A stretch of DNA of 64,000 nucleotides from Ralstonia pickettii DTP0602 (GCA_000471925.1 CP006667.1:3844001-3908000); one strand, 5' to 3'. Shown: positions 38,119 to 49,226, counted from the first letter of the stretch. Numbers and translations are program-made. The notes: generated from the sequence alone by a model not told the origin.

Positions 38119-38952
38119 ATGAGACAAGTCACCCTGCCCGACGGCGAGCGCGTCCCGGCGCTCGGCATGGGAACGTGGAATATGGGCGAATCGCCCGCCG
38201 CGCGCGCAGAGGAGATCGCCACGCTGCGCCTCGGCCTGGACCTCGGGCTGCGGCTGATCGATACGGCCGAGATGTACGGCGAGGGCCAGTCCGAAGAGAT
38301 GATCGGCGAGGCCATCGCCGGGCGCCGCGACGAGGCCTTCCTCGTCAGCAAGGTCTACCCGTTCAACGCCAGCCGGCGCGGCACGATGCAGGCCTGCGAG
38401 CGCAGCCTGAAGCGGCTGCGCACCGACCGTATTGACCTCTATCTATTGCACTGGCGCGGCGGCGTGCCGCTGGGAGAGACGGTGCAGGCCATGCAGGCGC
38501 TGCAGCGCGACGGCAAGATCCGCCACTGGGGCGTCAGCAACCTGGACCTGGCCGACCTGGAGGAATTGTGGGAGGTGCCAGGCGGCGACCAGCTCGCTGC
38601 CAACCAGCTGTTGTACAACCTGGGCCGGCGCGGCATCGAATGGGACCTGCTGCCGTGGCTGCGCCAGCGCGGCGTGCCGGTGATGGCGTATTCGCCGATC
38701 GAGCAGTCGCGCCTGCTGGGCCACCCCGGGCTGAAGCGCTTTGCACGCGACCACGGCATGACGCCGGCGCAGGCGGCGCTGGCCTGGCTGCTGGCGCAGG
38801 ACGGCGTGATCGCCATCCCCAAGACCGGCCGGCGCGAGCGCCTGCAGGAGAACCTGGGGGCGCTGTCGCATCCGCTGTTATCGGCCCAGTTGGCCGAACT
38901 CGACCGCATCTTACCGCCGCCCGACGGCCCGGGCGCGCTGGAAATGCTCTGA
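38119..38952 (+). CDS. aldo/keto reductase
   Basis: A 277-residue (beta/alpha)8 NADPH-dependent oxidoreductase. The catalytic tetrad is visible: Asp and Tyr in IDTAEMYGEGQSEEMIG, Lys in FLVSKVYPFN and His in LYLLHWRGGVPL. NADPH-site sequences are AIPKTGRRERLQENLGAL near the end. The group resembles YeaE/2,5-diketogluconate-type AKRs; the substrate is not determined. ATG 38119 is supported by GGGGAACC upstream and begins with the family strand RQVTLPDGERVPALGMGTW. Confidence 0.92.
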   Translation: MRQVTLPDGERVPALGMGTWNMGESPAARAEEIATLRLGLDLGLRLIDTAEMYGEGQSEEMIGEAIAGRRDEAFLVSKVYPFNASRRGTMQACERSLKRLRTDRIDLYLLHWRGGVPLGETVQAMQALQRDGKIRHWGVSNLDLADLEELWEVPGGDQLAANQLLYNLGRRGIEWDLLPWLRQRGVPVMAYSPIEQSRLLGHPGLKRFARDHGMTPAQAALAWLLAQDGVIAIPKTGRRERLQENLGALSHPLLSAQLAELDRILPPPDGPGALEML

Positions 38953-38990
38953 GCCGGCCTGTAGCGACTCTGAGCGGTCCCTAAGCGACC

Positions 38991-39404
38991 TTAAGGCTGG
39001 CGAGCCGCGTAGCGCTCGCGCTCGACGTACCGCACCAGGTAGGCGCGCGCCTTCTCGCGGGTGTCGGTGGTGACTCGCGCCGCCGCCTGGCGGGCGCTGT
39101 TCTTGCCGTGCGACGACGACATCTGCCCGTCAAGGTATGTGCGGAAGGAATCGTGCATGGCATCCAGGTCGGACTGGCACGCGGCCAGCGCCGCGTTGGC
39201 CACGTCCTTCGACTGGCCCTTGGCCGACAGGTTGTCGTCGGCCTTCTGCTTGACGCAATCCATGTACTTGGCGCGCAGCGATTGCCAGCCGCTGCTGTCG
39301 CCGGCTGCCGCCGCCGTACCGGCGGCGTCGTTGGAGGAACCCGAAGGATGTGAAGCGCACGCGGCCAGGAAGGCCAGCGGCAGGGCGGTCAGGATCTTTT
39401 TCAT
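38991..39404 (-). CDS. small lipoprotein of unknown function
   Basis: A 137-residue predicted lipoprotein. MKKILTALPLAFLAACASHP has a short basic start, a hydrophobic core and the lipobox LAAC. The mature part begins with a Ser/Gly/Ala-rich linker, then a helical charged region with three Cys (KYMDCVKQKAD and ALAACQSDLDAMHDSF). I do not recognise the family. It is convergent with the aldo/keto reductase gene and stands alone. Confidence 0.7.
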   Translation of the reverse strand: MKKILTALPLAFLAACASHPSGSSNDAAGTAAAAGDSSGWQSLRAKYMDCVKQKADDNLSAKGQSKDVANAALAACQSDLDAMHDSFRTYLDGQMSSSHGKNSARQAAARVTTDTREKARAYLVRYVERERYAARQP

Positions 39405-39630
39405 GAAGGCATCGACCGTGCTATGGCAACGGGGTTCCCGCTTTTTTCGCAATGCGGCGGACCCGGCGCAAGTTTCTCGATTTGTCGTCAATTCCCACTC
39501 ATCTCCTGCCATGAATCGCATTGCAGCACCATCTTCGTCACAAATGGATACGTGTGTAGGACAAGCTGCCATTTCCTGGAGTGCTTCCGGCGCCTATGCT
39601 TCAAAGACAACAACACCCACAGGAGCCAAG

Positions 39631-40209
39631 ATGAAACGTCGAACCTTCCTTTCGGCCAGCGCCGGCCTGGCCCTCGGCAGCATGGCACTGGGTGCCTGTA
39701 CCACGACCGGGCCCGACACACCCACTGACAAGGGTGCCCGCCGCCGCGAACTGGACTCTGGCGTGGATGCCACGCTACAGCGCCTGTACGGCTCGGTCAA
39801 CGGCTCGCGCGACCTGGGCAACCGCGCGCGCGGCATCCTGGTGTTCCCCAAGACGCTGTCGGCCGGCTTTGTCATCGGCGGCGAGTACGGCGATGGCGCG
39901 CTGCGCTCGGGCGGCGCCACGCGCGGCTATTACCGCCTGATCTCCGGCTCGGTCGGCTGGCAGATCGGTGCCCAGTCCAAGTCGATCATCCTGATGTTCC
40001 TGACGCAGGATGCGTACGACAAGTTCGTGCGCAGCCAGGGCTGGACGGCCGGTGTGGATGCCACGGTAGCGCTGGCCACCGTCGGCGCCAGCGGCGTGCT
40101 GGACACCAACACCGCCCAGCAGCCCATCGTCGGGTTCGTGATGACCAATGCAGGCCTGATGGCCGGTCTGAGCCTCGAAGGCAGCAAGATCACCAAGCTC
40201 GACCTGTAG
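39631..40209 (+). CDS. SYLF-domain (YSC84-like) lipoprotein
   Basis: A 192-residue protein. The signal MKRRTFLSASAGLALGSM ends in lipobox LGAC. The SYLF domain, which binds lipids in homologues, shows RARGILVFPKTLSAGFVIGGEYGDGALRSGG and a late QQPIVGFVMTNAGLMAGLSLEGSK. The family is often outer-membrane or periplasmic and its role is unclear. AGGAGCC at 39621 fixes the ATG. A GC-rich hairpin follows. Confidence 0.88.
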   Translation: MKRRTFLSASAGLALGSMALGACTTTGPDTPTDKGARRRELDSGVDATLQRLYGSVNGSRDLGNRARGILVFPKTLSAGFVIGGEYGDGALRSGGATRGYYRLISGSVGWQIGAQSKSIILMFLTQDAYDKFVRSQGWTAGVDATVALATVGASGVLDTNTAQQPIVGFVMTNAGLMAGLSLEGSKITKLDL

Positions 40210-40228
40210 GGGTAGCTGACCTGCCCCT

Positions 40229-40260
40229 GGCGCCGCGCAGTCCCCTTGCCGCGCGGCGCC
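40229..40260 (+). terminator. GC-rich hairpin after the SYLF gene
   Basis: GGCGCCGCGC and GCGCGGCGCC pair perfectly with a 12-base loop. Only a weak ATTTT follows, so termination is possible but not certain. Confidence 0.4.
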
Positions 40261-40324
40261 GGCCTGCGATTTTCGCGACCGCGCGCCGCGAGGGGATAGA
40301 ATTCGTCCCTTTGGCCGAATTCTC

Positions 40325-41224
40325 ATGTGGTTCAAGAACCTGCAGGTCCATCGTTTCTCCACACCATGGTCGCCGAGCGCCGACGAGGTCGAAGCCAGCC
40401 TGGCGAAGCACGCCTTCTTCCCCGGCACCAGCCTCGAAATGCAGACGCAGGGCTGGGCCTCGCCCCGTGACAACGGCCAGCTGGTCCACACCGTGGGCCG
40501 CCAGATGCTGCTGACCCTGCGCACCGAAAAAAAGCTGCTGCCCACCACCGTGGTCAACCAGGTCACGCGCGCCCGCGCCGCCGAGGTCGAAGAGCAGCAA
40601 GGCTACAAGCCGGGCCGCAAGCAACTCAAGGAACTGAAGGAGCAGGTCACCGAAGAACTGCTGCCGCGCGCCTTCAGCATCCGCCGCGACACGCGTGTGT
40701 GGATCGACCCGGACAACGGCTGGCTCGCCATCGACGCCGCCGCCACGGCCAAGGCCGACGAAGTGCGCGGCATGCTGTTCAAGGCACTGGATTCGCTGCC
40801 GCTGGTCAACCTGCACGTCAACCAGTCGCCGGTGGCGGCGATGACTGATTGGCTGTCCGGCGACGCCGCTCCGGCGGGGTTCACCGTCGACCAGGAGATC
40901 GAACTGCAGTCCGCCAGCGAGAGCAAGGCCACCGTGCGCTACGTGCGGCATCCGCTCGATGCGGAGGATCTGCAGCGCCATATCGCGGCGGGCAAGCGTT
41001 GCACGCGGCTGGCGATGACGTGGAATGACCGCGTGTCGTTCGTGCTGACGGATGGGCTGGTGGTCAAGAAGGTGGCGCCGCTGGATGTCATCAAGGAGCA
41101 GGCCGATGGCACGGCTCACGATGAAGATGAGCGCTTCGATGCCGACTTCACCATGATGGCCGGCGAGCTGTCGGGCATGCTCGACGACCTGACCGAAGCA
41201 CTTGGCGGCGAACGCAAGAGCTAA
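40325..41224 (+). CDS. rdgC: recombination-associated protein RdgC
   Basis: A ring-shaped DNA-binding protein that limits RecA activity. The 299-residue product opens [15 protein letters not shown], matching the family start, and carries LSKHAFFPG-like [64 protein letters not shown] and [10 protein letters not shown] near the end. All are conserved in betaproteobacterial RdgC. It overlaps no neighbour. Confidence 0.95.
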   Translation: MWFKNLQVHRFSTPWSPSADEVEASLAKHAFFPGTSLEMQTQGWASPRDNGQLVHTVGRQMLLTLRTEKKLLPTTVVNQVTRARAAEVEEQQGYKPGRKQLKELKEQVTEELLPRAFSIRRDTRVWIDPDNGWLAIDAAATAKADEVRGMLFKALDSLPLVNLHVNQSPVAAMTDWLSGDAAPAGFTVDQEIELQSASESKATVRYVRHPLDAEDLQRHIAAGKRCTRLAMTWNDRVSFVLTDGLVVKKVAPLDVIKEQADGTAHDEDERFDADFTMMAGELSGMLDDLTEALGGERKS

Positions 41225-41260
41225 GACTGATTGCGCGCGCCGCATAGGCGCGCGCTGCCC

Positions 41261-41704
41261 TCACTCCAGCCAGTTCACCTTGGGGAAGCGCCCGGCAAAC
41301 CCCTCCGGCATCGGCACGACCTGCTTGTGCACGTAGTCGAAGAACACAAAGCCGGACTTGGCCATCGCGATCAGTGCGCCATCGGCCGGCCGCGTGATGC
41401 GGAAAATGATGTCCCCGCCGTACTTGTTGAAGTCCATCACGCCGACTTCGAACTCCAGCTGGTCGCGCGCATGCGCCTCGTTGCGGTACATCGTGGCCAG
41501 GTCGGTGACGATGATGCCGACGCCCTCCTGCCTTACGTCCTCGCTGCCGAATTCATACAGGAAGCGCGCCCGCGCCTCGGAGATCATCGAGATCATCGAA
41601 TCGTTGGCGAGATGGTTGGCCGAGTTGATATCGGTGACGCGCACGGTCAGGTGGGTGGCGTAGCAGAACTGGTCGGCAGGCAGGTCGAGTTTGAGGCGGG
41701 CCAT
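41261..41704 (-). CDS. hotdog-fold acyl-CoA thioesterase
   Basis: A 147-residue protein of the 4-hydroxybenzoyl-CoA thioesterase/YbgC superfamily. RVTDINSANHLANDSMISMISEARARFLYEF is the central hotdog helix region, with DINSANHLAND in place of the more common DxxGHVNN, and YKNEA-like MYRNEAHARDQLEFEVGVMDF follows. Substrate unknown. It lies 120 bases past the end of the MoxR gene train and has its own ATG at 41704 with a weak ribosome binding site. Confidence 0.82.
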   Translation of the reverse strand: MARLKLDLPADQFCYATHLTVRVTDINSANHLANDSMISMISEARARFLYEFGSEDVRQEGVGIIVTDLATMYRNEAHARDQLEFEVGVMDFNKYGGDIIFRITRPADGALIAMAKSGFVFFDYVHKQVVPMPEGFAGRFPKVNWLE

Positions 41705-41824
41705 GGCAAAGCAAGCTGGAATGGATCGGACGCCGCGCGGCCGGGCCGGCCCGTCAGGGCCGGGGCCGGGGCGCCGGCGAGGCGCCCATCATAAGGGATG
41801 CGCCGGTTCGGATATCGGCCGCGC

Positions 41825-42640
41825 TCAGGGATTTAGCGGCGGCAAGGCCGGCGCCAGATGGCGATGCCGGTGCGCCGGGGCCGGGGCGGCGTGGCGGCGC
41901 AAGGCACCCGCCAGCTGCGTGCCGTCCCAGGGGGCCGCTGTCGTAGCTGCGGCGCCGTACAGGCGGCGTTCCAGGGCGAACACGGCATCTGCCAGTTGCG
42001 CATCGCCTGCGGCGGCGGTCCATGCCGTCGGGGCGGTGCCGTGCGCGGCGAGCGTCCAGGTGCCCAGCGCCCTGTACGCCGCCGCCGCATCGCCGGCCTG
42101 GCAGGCCTGCAGCACGGCCCCCGGGCGCGCGTCCGGGCTTGCGGCGCGAGCACGCCGATGCTCGGCCAGCCGCCGCCGGAATCGCGCCACGAAAGGCTCC
42201 AGCCGTCGCCACAGCAGCGCCGCTGCCAGCACAACCAGCACTGCCACCCCGCCCCACAGCAACGTCCGCCACGGCAAACCGCCCTCGCGCGGCAGCGCAC
42301 CCGCTGACCCGCCCGGGGCCAGCGCACCAGCGTCTCGAGCGGCGGTCACCACGACCTTGACCGCGGCCGCCTCGGAATGCGCCGGTTGGCGCGTGGCGGG
42401 GTCGAACCAGTCCACCTCGGCCAGCGCCTCGCGCCGGTAGCGGTTGGCACGGTAGCGCCGCCATGTGCCCCAGCCGGCCCAGGCGAGCGCGGCCAGCAGC
42501 AAGGCGCCCGCGACCGGCCAGCCGATCGTCTGCGGCGCCCACGACGGCGGCGCCGGCAGCGCCACGTCGGCCAGCTGCGCCATTGAGACGGGCCCTGCGC
42601 TGTCTGCGGCGCCGGGCGCGGTGCTGTGGGTCAGGCTCAT
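41825..42640 (-). CDS. DUF4381-BatD chimeric membrane protein (probable deletion fusion)
   Basis: A 271-residue protein whose parts belong to two genes of the usual MoxR/Bat cluster. Residues 1-74 match a DUF4381 protein: AQLADVALPAPPSWAPQTIGWP, a membrane helix (38-57), and RRYRANRYRREALAE. From VDWFDPATRQPAHSEAAAV (about residue 76) it reads like the end of BatD: a last ectodomain strand, a helix (WRTLLWGGVAVLVVLAAALLW, about 125-145), and a cytoplasmic tail with ACQAGDAAAAYRALGTW, ERRLYG, WDGTQLAGALR and LPPLNP. The remainder of DUF4381, the von Willebrand proteins and most of BatD are absent. The start overlaps the DUF58 stop by four bases. Confidence 0.78.
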   Translation of the reverse strand: MSLTHSTAPGAADSAGPVSMAQLADVALPAPPSWAPQTIGWPVAGALLLAALAWAGWGTWRRYRANRYRREALAEVDWFDPATRQPAHSEAAAVKVVVTAARDAGALAPGGSAGALPREGGLPWRTLLWGGVAVLVVLAAALLWRRLEPFVARFRRRLAEHRRARAASPDARPGAVLQACQAGDAAAAYRALGTWTLAAHGTAPTAWTAAAGDAQLADAVFALERRLYGAAATTAAPWDGTQLAGALRRHAAPAPAHRHRHLAPALPPLNP

Positions 42641-43668
42641 CGCGCCACGCCTCCGCCCGCGCGCTGGCGTAGCGGCGCTTGCTGCAAGGGGCTGCCCAGC
42701 AGCCGGCGCAGCTGCAACGCGGTTTCTTCGGCCGCCGACAACGGCAACAGCGGCACGCCGATCGCGTGGTGCCAGTCGAGCAGCGCGCGGCCGTGCGACT
42801 CGACGAAGTCGGCGATGCTGCGCCGCACCGCGGCCTGGCCGAAGCCCAGCTCCACCTGCAGCTCACCATCGCTGACCACCAGTTGCCCCGACTCCGGCAG
42901 CTCGCTGAGGAAGGGATCGTGGACCAGGATGGTCAGCACATCGTTACGCGCCGCCATTGCCAGCAAAAGGTCGCGCGTGCGTGTGTCGTGGCCGTCGAAG
43001 TCGCTGATGACGATGACCAGATAGTCATGCCGCGCCTCGCGCGCGGCGTGCTCGAGCGCCGCATTGAGCTGCCCGGCGTCGCCGCGCGCCGGCGCATCGG
43101 CGCACAGGGCCTGGTTGAAGCGCACGATGCTGCCCAGCAGCTGCTGCACCGCCTGGCGGCTGCGGCGCGGCGTGAAGGTTTCGCTGCCGGCGTCGCCGAA
43201 CACCACGCCGCCGATGCGGTCGCCCTCGGCCAGCACGCGCCAGGCGGCCAGTGCCGCGGCCTCGGCCGCGCTGACGGACTTCATCGCGCGCCGGCTGCCG
43301 AAGAACATATTGATGCGCTGGTCCACCACCAGCAGCACCGGACGGTCCTTCTCCTCGCTGTACACGCGCACGTGCGGCTTGCCGGTGCGCGCGGTCACGC
43401 GCCAGCCCATGCTGCGGATATCGTCGCCGGGCAGGTAGAGGCGCAGCTCCTCGAAGGTCAGCCCGCGCCCGCGCACACGCGAGGCATGGCGCCCGGACAG
43501 CACGCTGTGCACCGGCTGGCGCGGTAAAAAGTGGAAGCCCCGCGCCGCCACCTCCAATGCCGCCAGCGCGGCGGCGTCAACGCTGACGCCGGGCACGGCC
43601 CCGGAAGACCGTGCGAGCGTCGCGGGGGCTGCACGGGCCAGGGCGCGGAACGGCAGGCGCATGGTCAT
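42637..43668 (-). CDS. DUF58 protein of the MoxR/Bat cluster
   Basis: A 343-residue protein with a DUF58 domain. GRGLTFEELRLYLPGDDIRSMGWRVTARTGKPHVRVY (read in pieces) is the family signature DxRxIDWxxxAR-type region. RPVLLVVDQRINMFFGS and LVIVISDFDGHDTRTRD look like a von Willebrand-like fold with a MIDAS-type DxR/DFD pattern. In other bacteria MoxR ATPases act with DUF58 and von Willebrand proteins, as chaperone-like systems. ATG 43668 lies 14 bases after the MoxR stop. Confidence 0.92.
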   Translation of the reverse strand: MTMRLPFRALARAAPATLARSSGAVPGVSVDAAALAALEVAARGFHFLPRQPVHSVLSGRHASRVRGRGLTFEELRLYLPGDDIRSMGWRVTARTGKPHVRVYSEEKDRPVLLVVDQRINMFFGSRRAMKSVSAAEAAALAAWRVLAEGDRIGGVVFGDAGSETFTPRRSRQAVQQLLGSIVRFNQALCADAPARGDAGQLNAALEHAAREARHDYLVIVISDFDGHDTRTRDLLLAMAARNDVLTILVHDPFLSELPESGQLVVSDGELQVELGFGQAAVRRSIADFVESHGRALLDWHHAIGVPLLPLSAAEETALQLRRLLGSPLQQAPLRQRAGGGVAR

Positions 43669-43682
43669 GGCCTCGCTGGCAA

Positions 43683-44653
<971 letters not shown>

Positions 44654-44657
<4 letters not shown>

Positions 44658-47338
44658 GGCGTGCTCCTCGGCTGGGCCGGTGCGCGGCGGGCAGCGTGGC
44701 CGCCGAGGAACCACGCGTAGTAGGGATTGTCGGGGTCGGCGCGCATCACCTGCGTGATATCGCTGGCCCAGGCCTCGCGGTCGCCACGGTAGGCGTCCAG
44801 TCCGGCGCGATAGAAGGTGTGCAGCACTTCGCGCTGGTGGCGAACCTCGCGCCACAGGGCATCGTCGGCGCCGGTGAGCGGCGGTTCGCTCTGCAGCGAC
44901 AGCAGCTTCGACAGCGTTTCCGGGAAGGCCTCCTTGCGCACCCAGCCGGCGTATTCGATGCGCGGGCGGTCGTCGGTCACCGCCGGCGCATCGGCGGCGT
45001 ACCAGTCCAGGCCGGTGCTGTCGGTGACCCAGGTCGCCATCAGTGCCGCCGGCGTGCGCACGCCAACAGCCTGCAGCGCGGCGGCCACTTCGGGTTGTTC
45101 AAAGCGCGCGCGGATGCGTGCCACGTCGAGCTGCAGCGGCGCGAGCGAGCCCACCAGCATCATCTCGTGCAGCTCGGTGGTCCACAGCATCGCGTGCGGG
45201 AACACATCGAGGAAGCTGCGCACCAGCATGCGGGTGTCTTCGTCGTTCTGCGTCGGCAGCGGCAGCCACTGCGCCACCAGCCCCCCAGGCTGCAACCGCG
45301 ATGCCGCCAGCCGGTAGAAATCGGTCGAGTACAGGTTCACCACGCCAGCCGCGGATGGCGGCGGCGGCTCCAGCGTGATCAGGTCGTAGCGCTGCGGGCT
45401 CTGCAGCAGTTCGCGCCGCCCGTCGCGCAGGCGGATCTCCACGCGCTTGTCGGCCGCCACGCCGAAGTTGCCTTCGAACTTCGGCACCGCGCGCGCCACC
45501 GGTGGCAACAGCTCGGCCACCACACGCTGCTCCAGTCCCGGATACGCAAGCGTGGCGCCCGCCGTGATGCCCGTACCGAGCCCGATCACCAGTGCGGACT
45601 TCGGCGTGCCGCCATGCACGATCAGCGGCAGCAGCGCCTGCAGCCGCATATAGCGCTGCGAGGTCATGGCATCGCCGGAATTGGACACGCCCTGGATATA
45701 GAGGCGCCGGAAGCGGTTGCTCGGCGAGGTCTGCTCCACCACCGCCACGGTGGCGCCCTGCCCCTCCTCGTAGAACACCAGCTCGCCGCCGCGCGCCCGC
45801 GCCAGCAATGTGGCGAGCCGGTCCGCCGGGGCCAGCGCCGCAACGATTACCGCCAGCACGCCCACCATCGGCACCGCCCAGCGCGCCGCCGGACGCACGC
45901 CGCTGCCCAGCGCCACCGCGACCACGGCCACGACGGCAGCCGCCACCGCCAGCAGCGACAGCGTCGGCACCAGCCCGATCCACGGCACCATTACGAAGCC
46001 GGCCAGCGCCGTGCCAGCGATACCGCCCAGCATATTGAGCGCGACCACGCCGCCCACGCCCGCGCCCACGCGCCGGCTGTCCACGCCCACGCGCAGCACG
46101 AACGGGAACGCCGCGCCGAGCAGCAGCGTGGGTACGAACACCACGCACAGCGCCGCCAGGGCAAAGCTGGCGCAGGCGGCCAGCAGCGGGCTCGACGTCA
46201 GGCCCTGCACCCAGGCCGACAACGCCGCCTGTGCGTGCAGCAGCCATTCGCCTAGCAGCACGATCTCGAGCAGCGCCACCAGTCCGGCGCCGGCCACCAG
46301 CAGCCCGAAGGCGCCCCACGGATCGCGCACGCGGTCGGCATGGCGCGCGGCCAGCGCGCTGCCGATCGCCAGCCCCGCCAGGTAGGTCGCCAGTACCACG
46401 GTGAAGGCGAAGGTTCGCGTGCTGAGGAACTGCACGATGGCCTGCGTCCACACCACCTCGTACCCAAGCGCAATGCCACCGGCCGCCGCGTACAGCACCA
46501 GCGCCAGCCGGCCGTTGGCGGCGTCGCCGCGCATAGCGCCGTCCGCGGGCGCATCCGGCACGGCGACCCCGGCAGCGGCCGGCAGGCGCGACGCCAGCCA
46601 CCACGCCGCCAGCGCCGCGGCGCCGTTGAGCACGCCCGCCGCCACCGCGCTGCCGAGGATGCCAAGCCAGGGAACCAGAACGAAGCCGGCCAGCAGCGTG
46701 CCGGCGATAGCACCGGCGGTATTGGCCGCATAGAGCCGTCCGCCATGCACGCCGACCCGGCTCGCGGCCGGCGCCAGCGCCCGCATCAGCACCGGCAGCG
46801 TGCCACCCATGGCGGCGGCAGGCAGGATCACCAGCACAAAAGGCAGCGCCCACGCCAGCAGCCCGGCTCGCTGCTCCAGCCACGCGAACGGCGCCGCGGC
46901 ATGCGCCAGCGCCACGGTGGCACCGATTGCCAGCAGCAGCACGCAGAGCTCCAGCCAGGCGTACAGGCGCAGCGGATTGCCGTGGCGGTCGGCCACCCGG
47001 CCGAACAGCCAGCCGCCCAGCGCCAGTCCGGCAAAGAAAGCGCTGACGGCGGCGGTGACCGCGTGCACATCGACGCCCACCACCAGCGACAGCTGCCGGA
47101 TCCACAGCACCTGGTAGACCAGCCCCGCGGCGCCCGAGGCAAACAGCAGCACGGCAAGCCACAGCCACGCCGAAGCGGCCGCTTCATGCTGCTGTGCGGC
47201 TGGCCCGTTGCCGGGTTGTGCCGCCGTACCGCGATCCGGAACATTGCCTTGCGTAGCGTGCGACTTGATCATCGTTAGCACCGTTGGATTCGCCATCGCC
47301 GCGGCATGGCTCGCTGCGCTGTCAGCGATATCTGTCAT
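44654..47338 (-). CDS. membrane protein with spermidine-synthase-like domain
   Basis: An 894-residue protein of the fused MFS/spermidine-synthase type. After a 40-residue start there are about 14 hydrophobic helices (residues 45-510, including the family segment ASGAAGLVYQVLWIRQLSLVVG and its repeat GGIALGYEVVWTQAIVQFLS). The C-terminal domain has the methyltransferase-like motif SALVIGLGTGITAGATL, EGQGATVAVVEQ and YDLITLEPPPPSAAGVVNLYS, plus SGDAMTSQRYMRLQALLPLIV. Whether it makes a polyamine is unknown; many relatives are uncharacterised. ATG 47338 is one choice, with later in-frame starts possible. The tail overlaps the MoxR ATG. Confidence 0.88.
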
Positions 47339-47441
47339 GCCACCAAATGCAGATCGGCCGGGACGGGCAACGCACTCAGCCCGAAGGCTGCGCGCCACCC
47401 GTCGCCGGCCGCCCGCACGCACTGCTGCCGGCGGTAAGCCG

Positions 47442-49226
47442 CTACTTGCTCTTGCCAGCCGCTCCCGCCTCCAGGCTCTTGTTCAGCGCCTCCATCATCT
47501 GGTCGATGCTGAAGCTGGCCGGGCGCTGGCTCGGCGGGTAGTCCTTGAAGGTCTGCAGGAAGGGCGCCACCCGCCATACACCGTACTGCAGCAGATAGGC
47601 GTTCTTTGCCTGCCAGTCATAGAACTGGTCGGAAACGATATCGGCGCGCTCGTATGGGTCCATGCGCAGATTGAAGATCTTCGGCGCACGCAGGCAAGTG
47701 AAGGGATTGGACCAGACCTCGAAGCCGCCCGGCTTGCGCTGCTCGCAGAAGACGATCTTGAAGTCGTTGTAGCGATACGCCACCAGCATGCCATCGTCAT
47801 TGAAGTAGAAGAATTCGCTGCGTGGCCCGGTCTTGCTCTGCCCCGTCAGGTAGGGCACGAAGTTGTAGCCGTCCAGGTGCACCTTGAATGATTTGCCGCC
47901 AATGCTGGCGCCCTTGAGCAGGCGATCCTTGATATCGCCATCGCCCGCCGCGGCCAGCAATGTCGGGAACCAGTCCAGGCCCGAGATCATCGCGTTGGAA
48001 ACCGTGCCGGCAGGGACGTGGCCTGGCCAGCGAATCAATGCCGGCACCCGGAAGGCACCTTCCCAGTTGGTGTCTTTCTCGCTACGGAACGGCGTGGTGG
48101 CGGCATCCGGCCAGGAGAACTGGTTGGGGCCGTTGTCGGTGGTGTAGATGACGATGGTATTGTCGGCCACCTTCAGGTCATCCAGGGTCTTGAGCAGCTT
48201 GCCGACGTGGCCGTCATGCTCGATCATGCCGTCGGCATACTCGTTGCCCGGCATGCCGCTCTGGCCCTGCATTGAGGGGCGCACGTGTGTGAACACGTGC
48301 ATGCGCGTGGCATTCATCCACACGAAGAACGGCTTGTCCGCCTGCGCCTGCTTGGTCATGAAGTCGACGGCGGCCTGCGTGGTCTCGTCGTCGATCGTCT
48401 CCATGCGCTTGCGGTTCAGCGGGCCGGTGTCTTCGATCTTGCCATCGGCGAAAGTACGAAGCACCCCGCGCGGCGAGTTGGCCTTGGTGAAGTTGGTGTC
48501 ATTCTTGGGGTAGTACGGACGCTCAGGCTCCTCTTCCGCGTTGAGGTGGTAGAGATTGCCGAAGAACTCGTCGAAGCCGTGCGCAGTCGGCAGGAATTCA
48601 TTGCGGTCGCCCAAATGGTTCTTGCCGAACTGGGCAGTGGCATAACCCAGCGGCTTCAGTGCCTGCGCGATGGTGATGTTCTGCGCCTGCAGCCCAACCG
48701 GCGCGCCGGGAACCCCGACCTTCAGCAAGCCGGTGCGCAGCCCGACTTCACCTGTAATGAAGGTGGAGCGCCCCGCGGTACAGCTGTTTTCGCCGTAGTA
48801 GTCGGTAAACATCATGCCTTCGCGGGCAATCCGGTCGATATTCGGCGTGCGATAGCCCACCACGCCGAGGCTATAGGCGCTGATATTGGTCTGGCCGATA
48901 TCGTCGCCAAAGATGACCAGGATGTTCGGCTTCTTGCCTGACGGCGTCGCTGCCACCGGCGAGGCTGCGCCGATTCCCGCCGGCGCGGGTGCCGGCATGG
49001 CCACGGGCGGGCTTTCCCGGGCAGGCTGCTGTGCCGCTGGCGGCTGGCCGGGCTGCGCCGGCTGGGCAGACTCGGCGGCCGGCGGTGCCGCCGGCGGCTT
49101 CGCCTCGTCGGCCTTCTTGCAGCCAGCGATGGTCATCGCGGCCAGGGCCAGCGCAGGGCGCTGCGCGCTCCCGACCGCCTGCTTTGTGTTTCGTTGATTC
49201 GACGCATCATCGCCTCCGAAGATCAC
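47442..49226 (-). CDS. sulfatase, predicted lipoprotein
   Basis: A 594-codon sulfatase. The alkaline-phosphatase fold is clear: KPNILVIFGDDIGQTN has the metal Asp pair, NSCTAGRSTFITG has the Cys that FGE would oxidise to formylglycine (CTAGR variant of CxPxR), GKNHLGDRNEFLP, and YTTDNGPNQFSW. TIAGCKKADEAKPP is a lipobox followed by a Pro/Ala-rich linker. The given start GTG 49226 has no ribosome binding site. A strong GGAGG followed by ATGATG (49210/49207) lies one frame off and would give a better signal peptide, so a one-base frameshift is likely near 49150. The FGE gene is next but one upstream. Confidence 0.88.
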   Translation of the reverse strand: MIFGGDDASNQRNTKQAVGSAQRPALALAAMTIAGCKKADEAKPPAAPPAAESAQPAQPGQPPAAQQPARESPPVAMPAPAPAGIGAASPVAATPSGKKPNILVIFGDDIGQTNISAYSLGVVGYRTPNIDRIAREGMMFTDYYGENSCTAGRSTFITGEVGLRTGLLKVGVPGAPVGLQAQNITIAQALKPLGYATAQFGKNHLGDRNEFLPTAHGFDEFFGNLYHLNAEEEPERPYYPKNDTNFTKANSPRGVLRTFADGKIEDTGPLNRKRMETIDDETTQAAVDFMTKQAQADKPFFVWMNATRMHVFTHVRPSMQGQSGMPGNEYADGMIEHDGHVGKLLKTLDDLKVADNTIVIYTTDNGPNQFSWPDAATTPFRSEKDTNWEGAFRVPALIRWPGHVPAGTVSNAMISGLDWFPTLLAAAGDGDIKDRLLKGASIGGKSFKVHLDGYNFVPYLTGQSKTGPRSEFFYFNDDGMLVAYRYNDFKIVFCEQRKPGGFEVWSNPFTCLRAPKIFNLRMDPYERADIVSDQFYDWQAKNAYLLQYGVWRVAPFLQTFKDYPPSQRPASFSIDQMMEALNKSLEAGAAGKSK

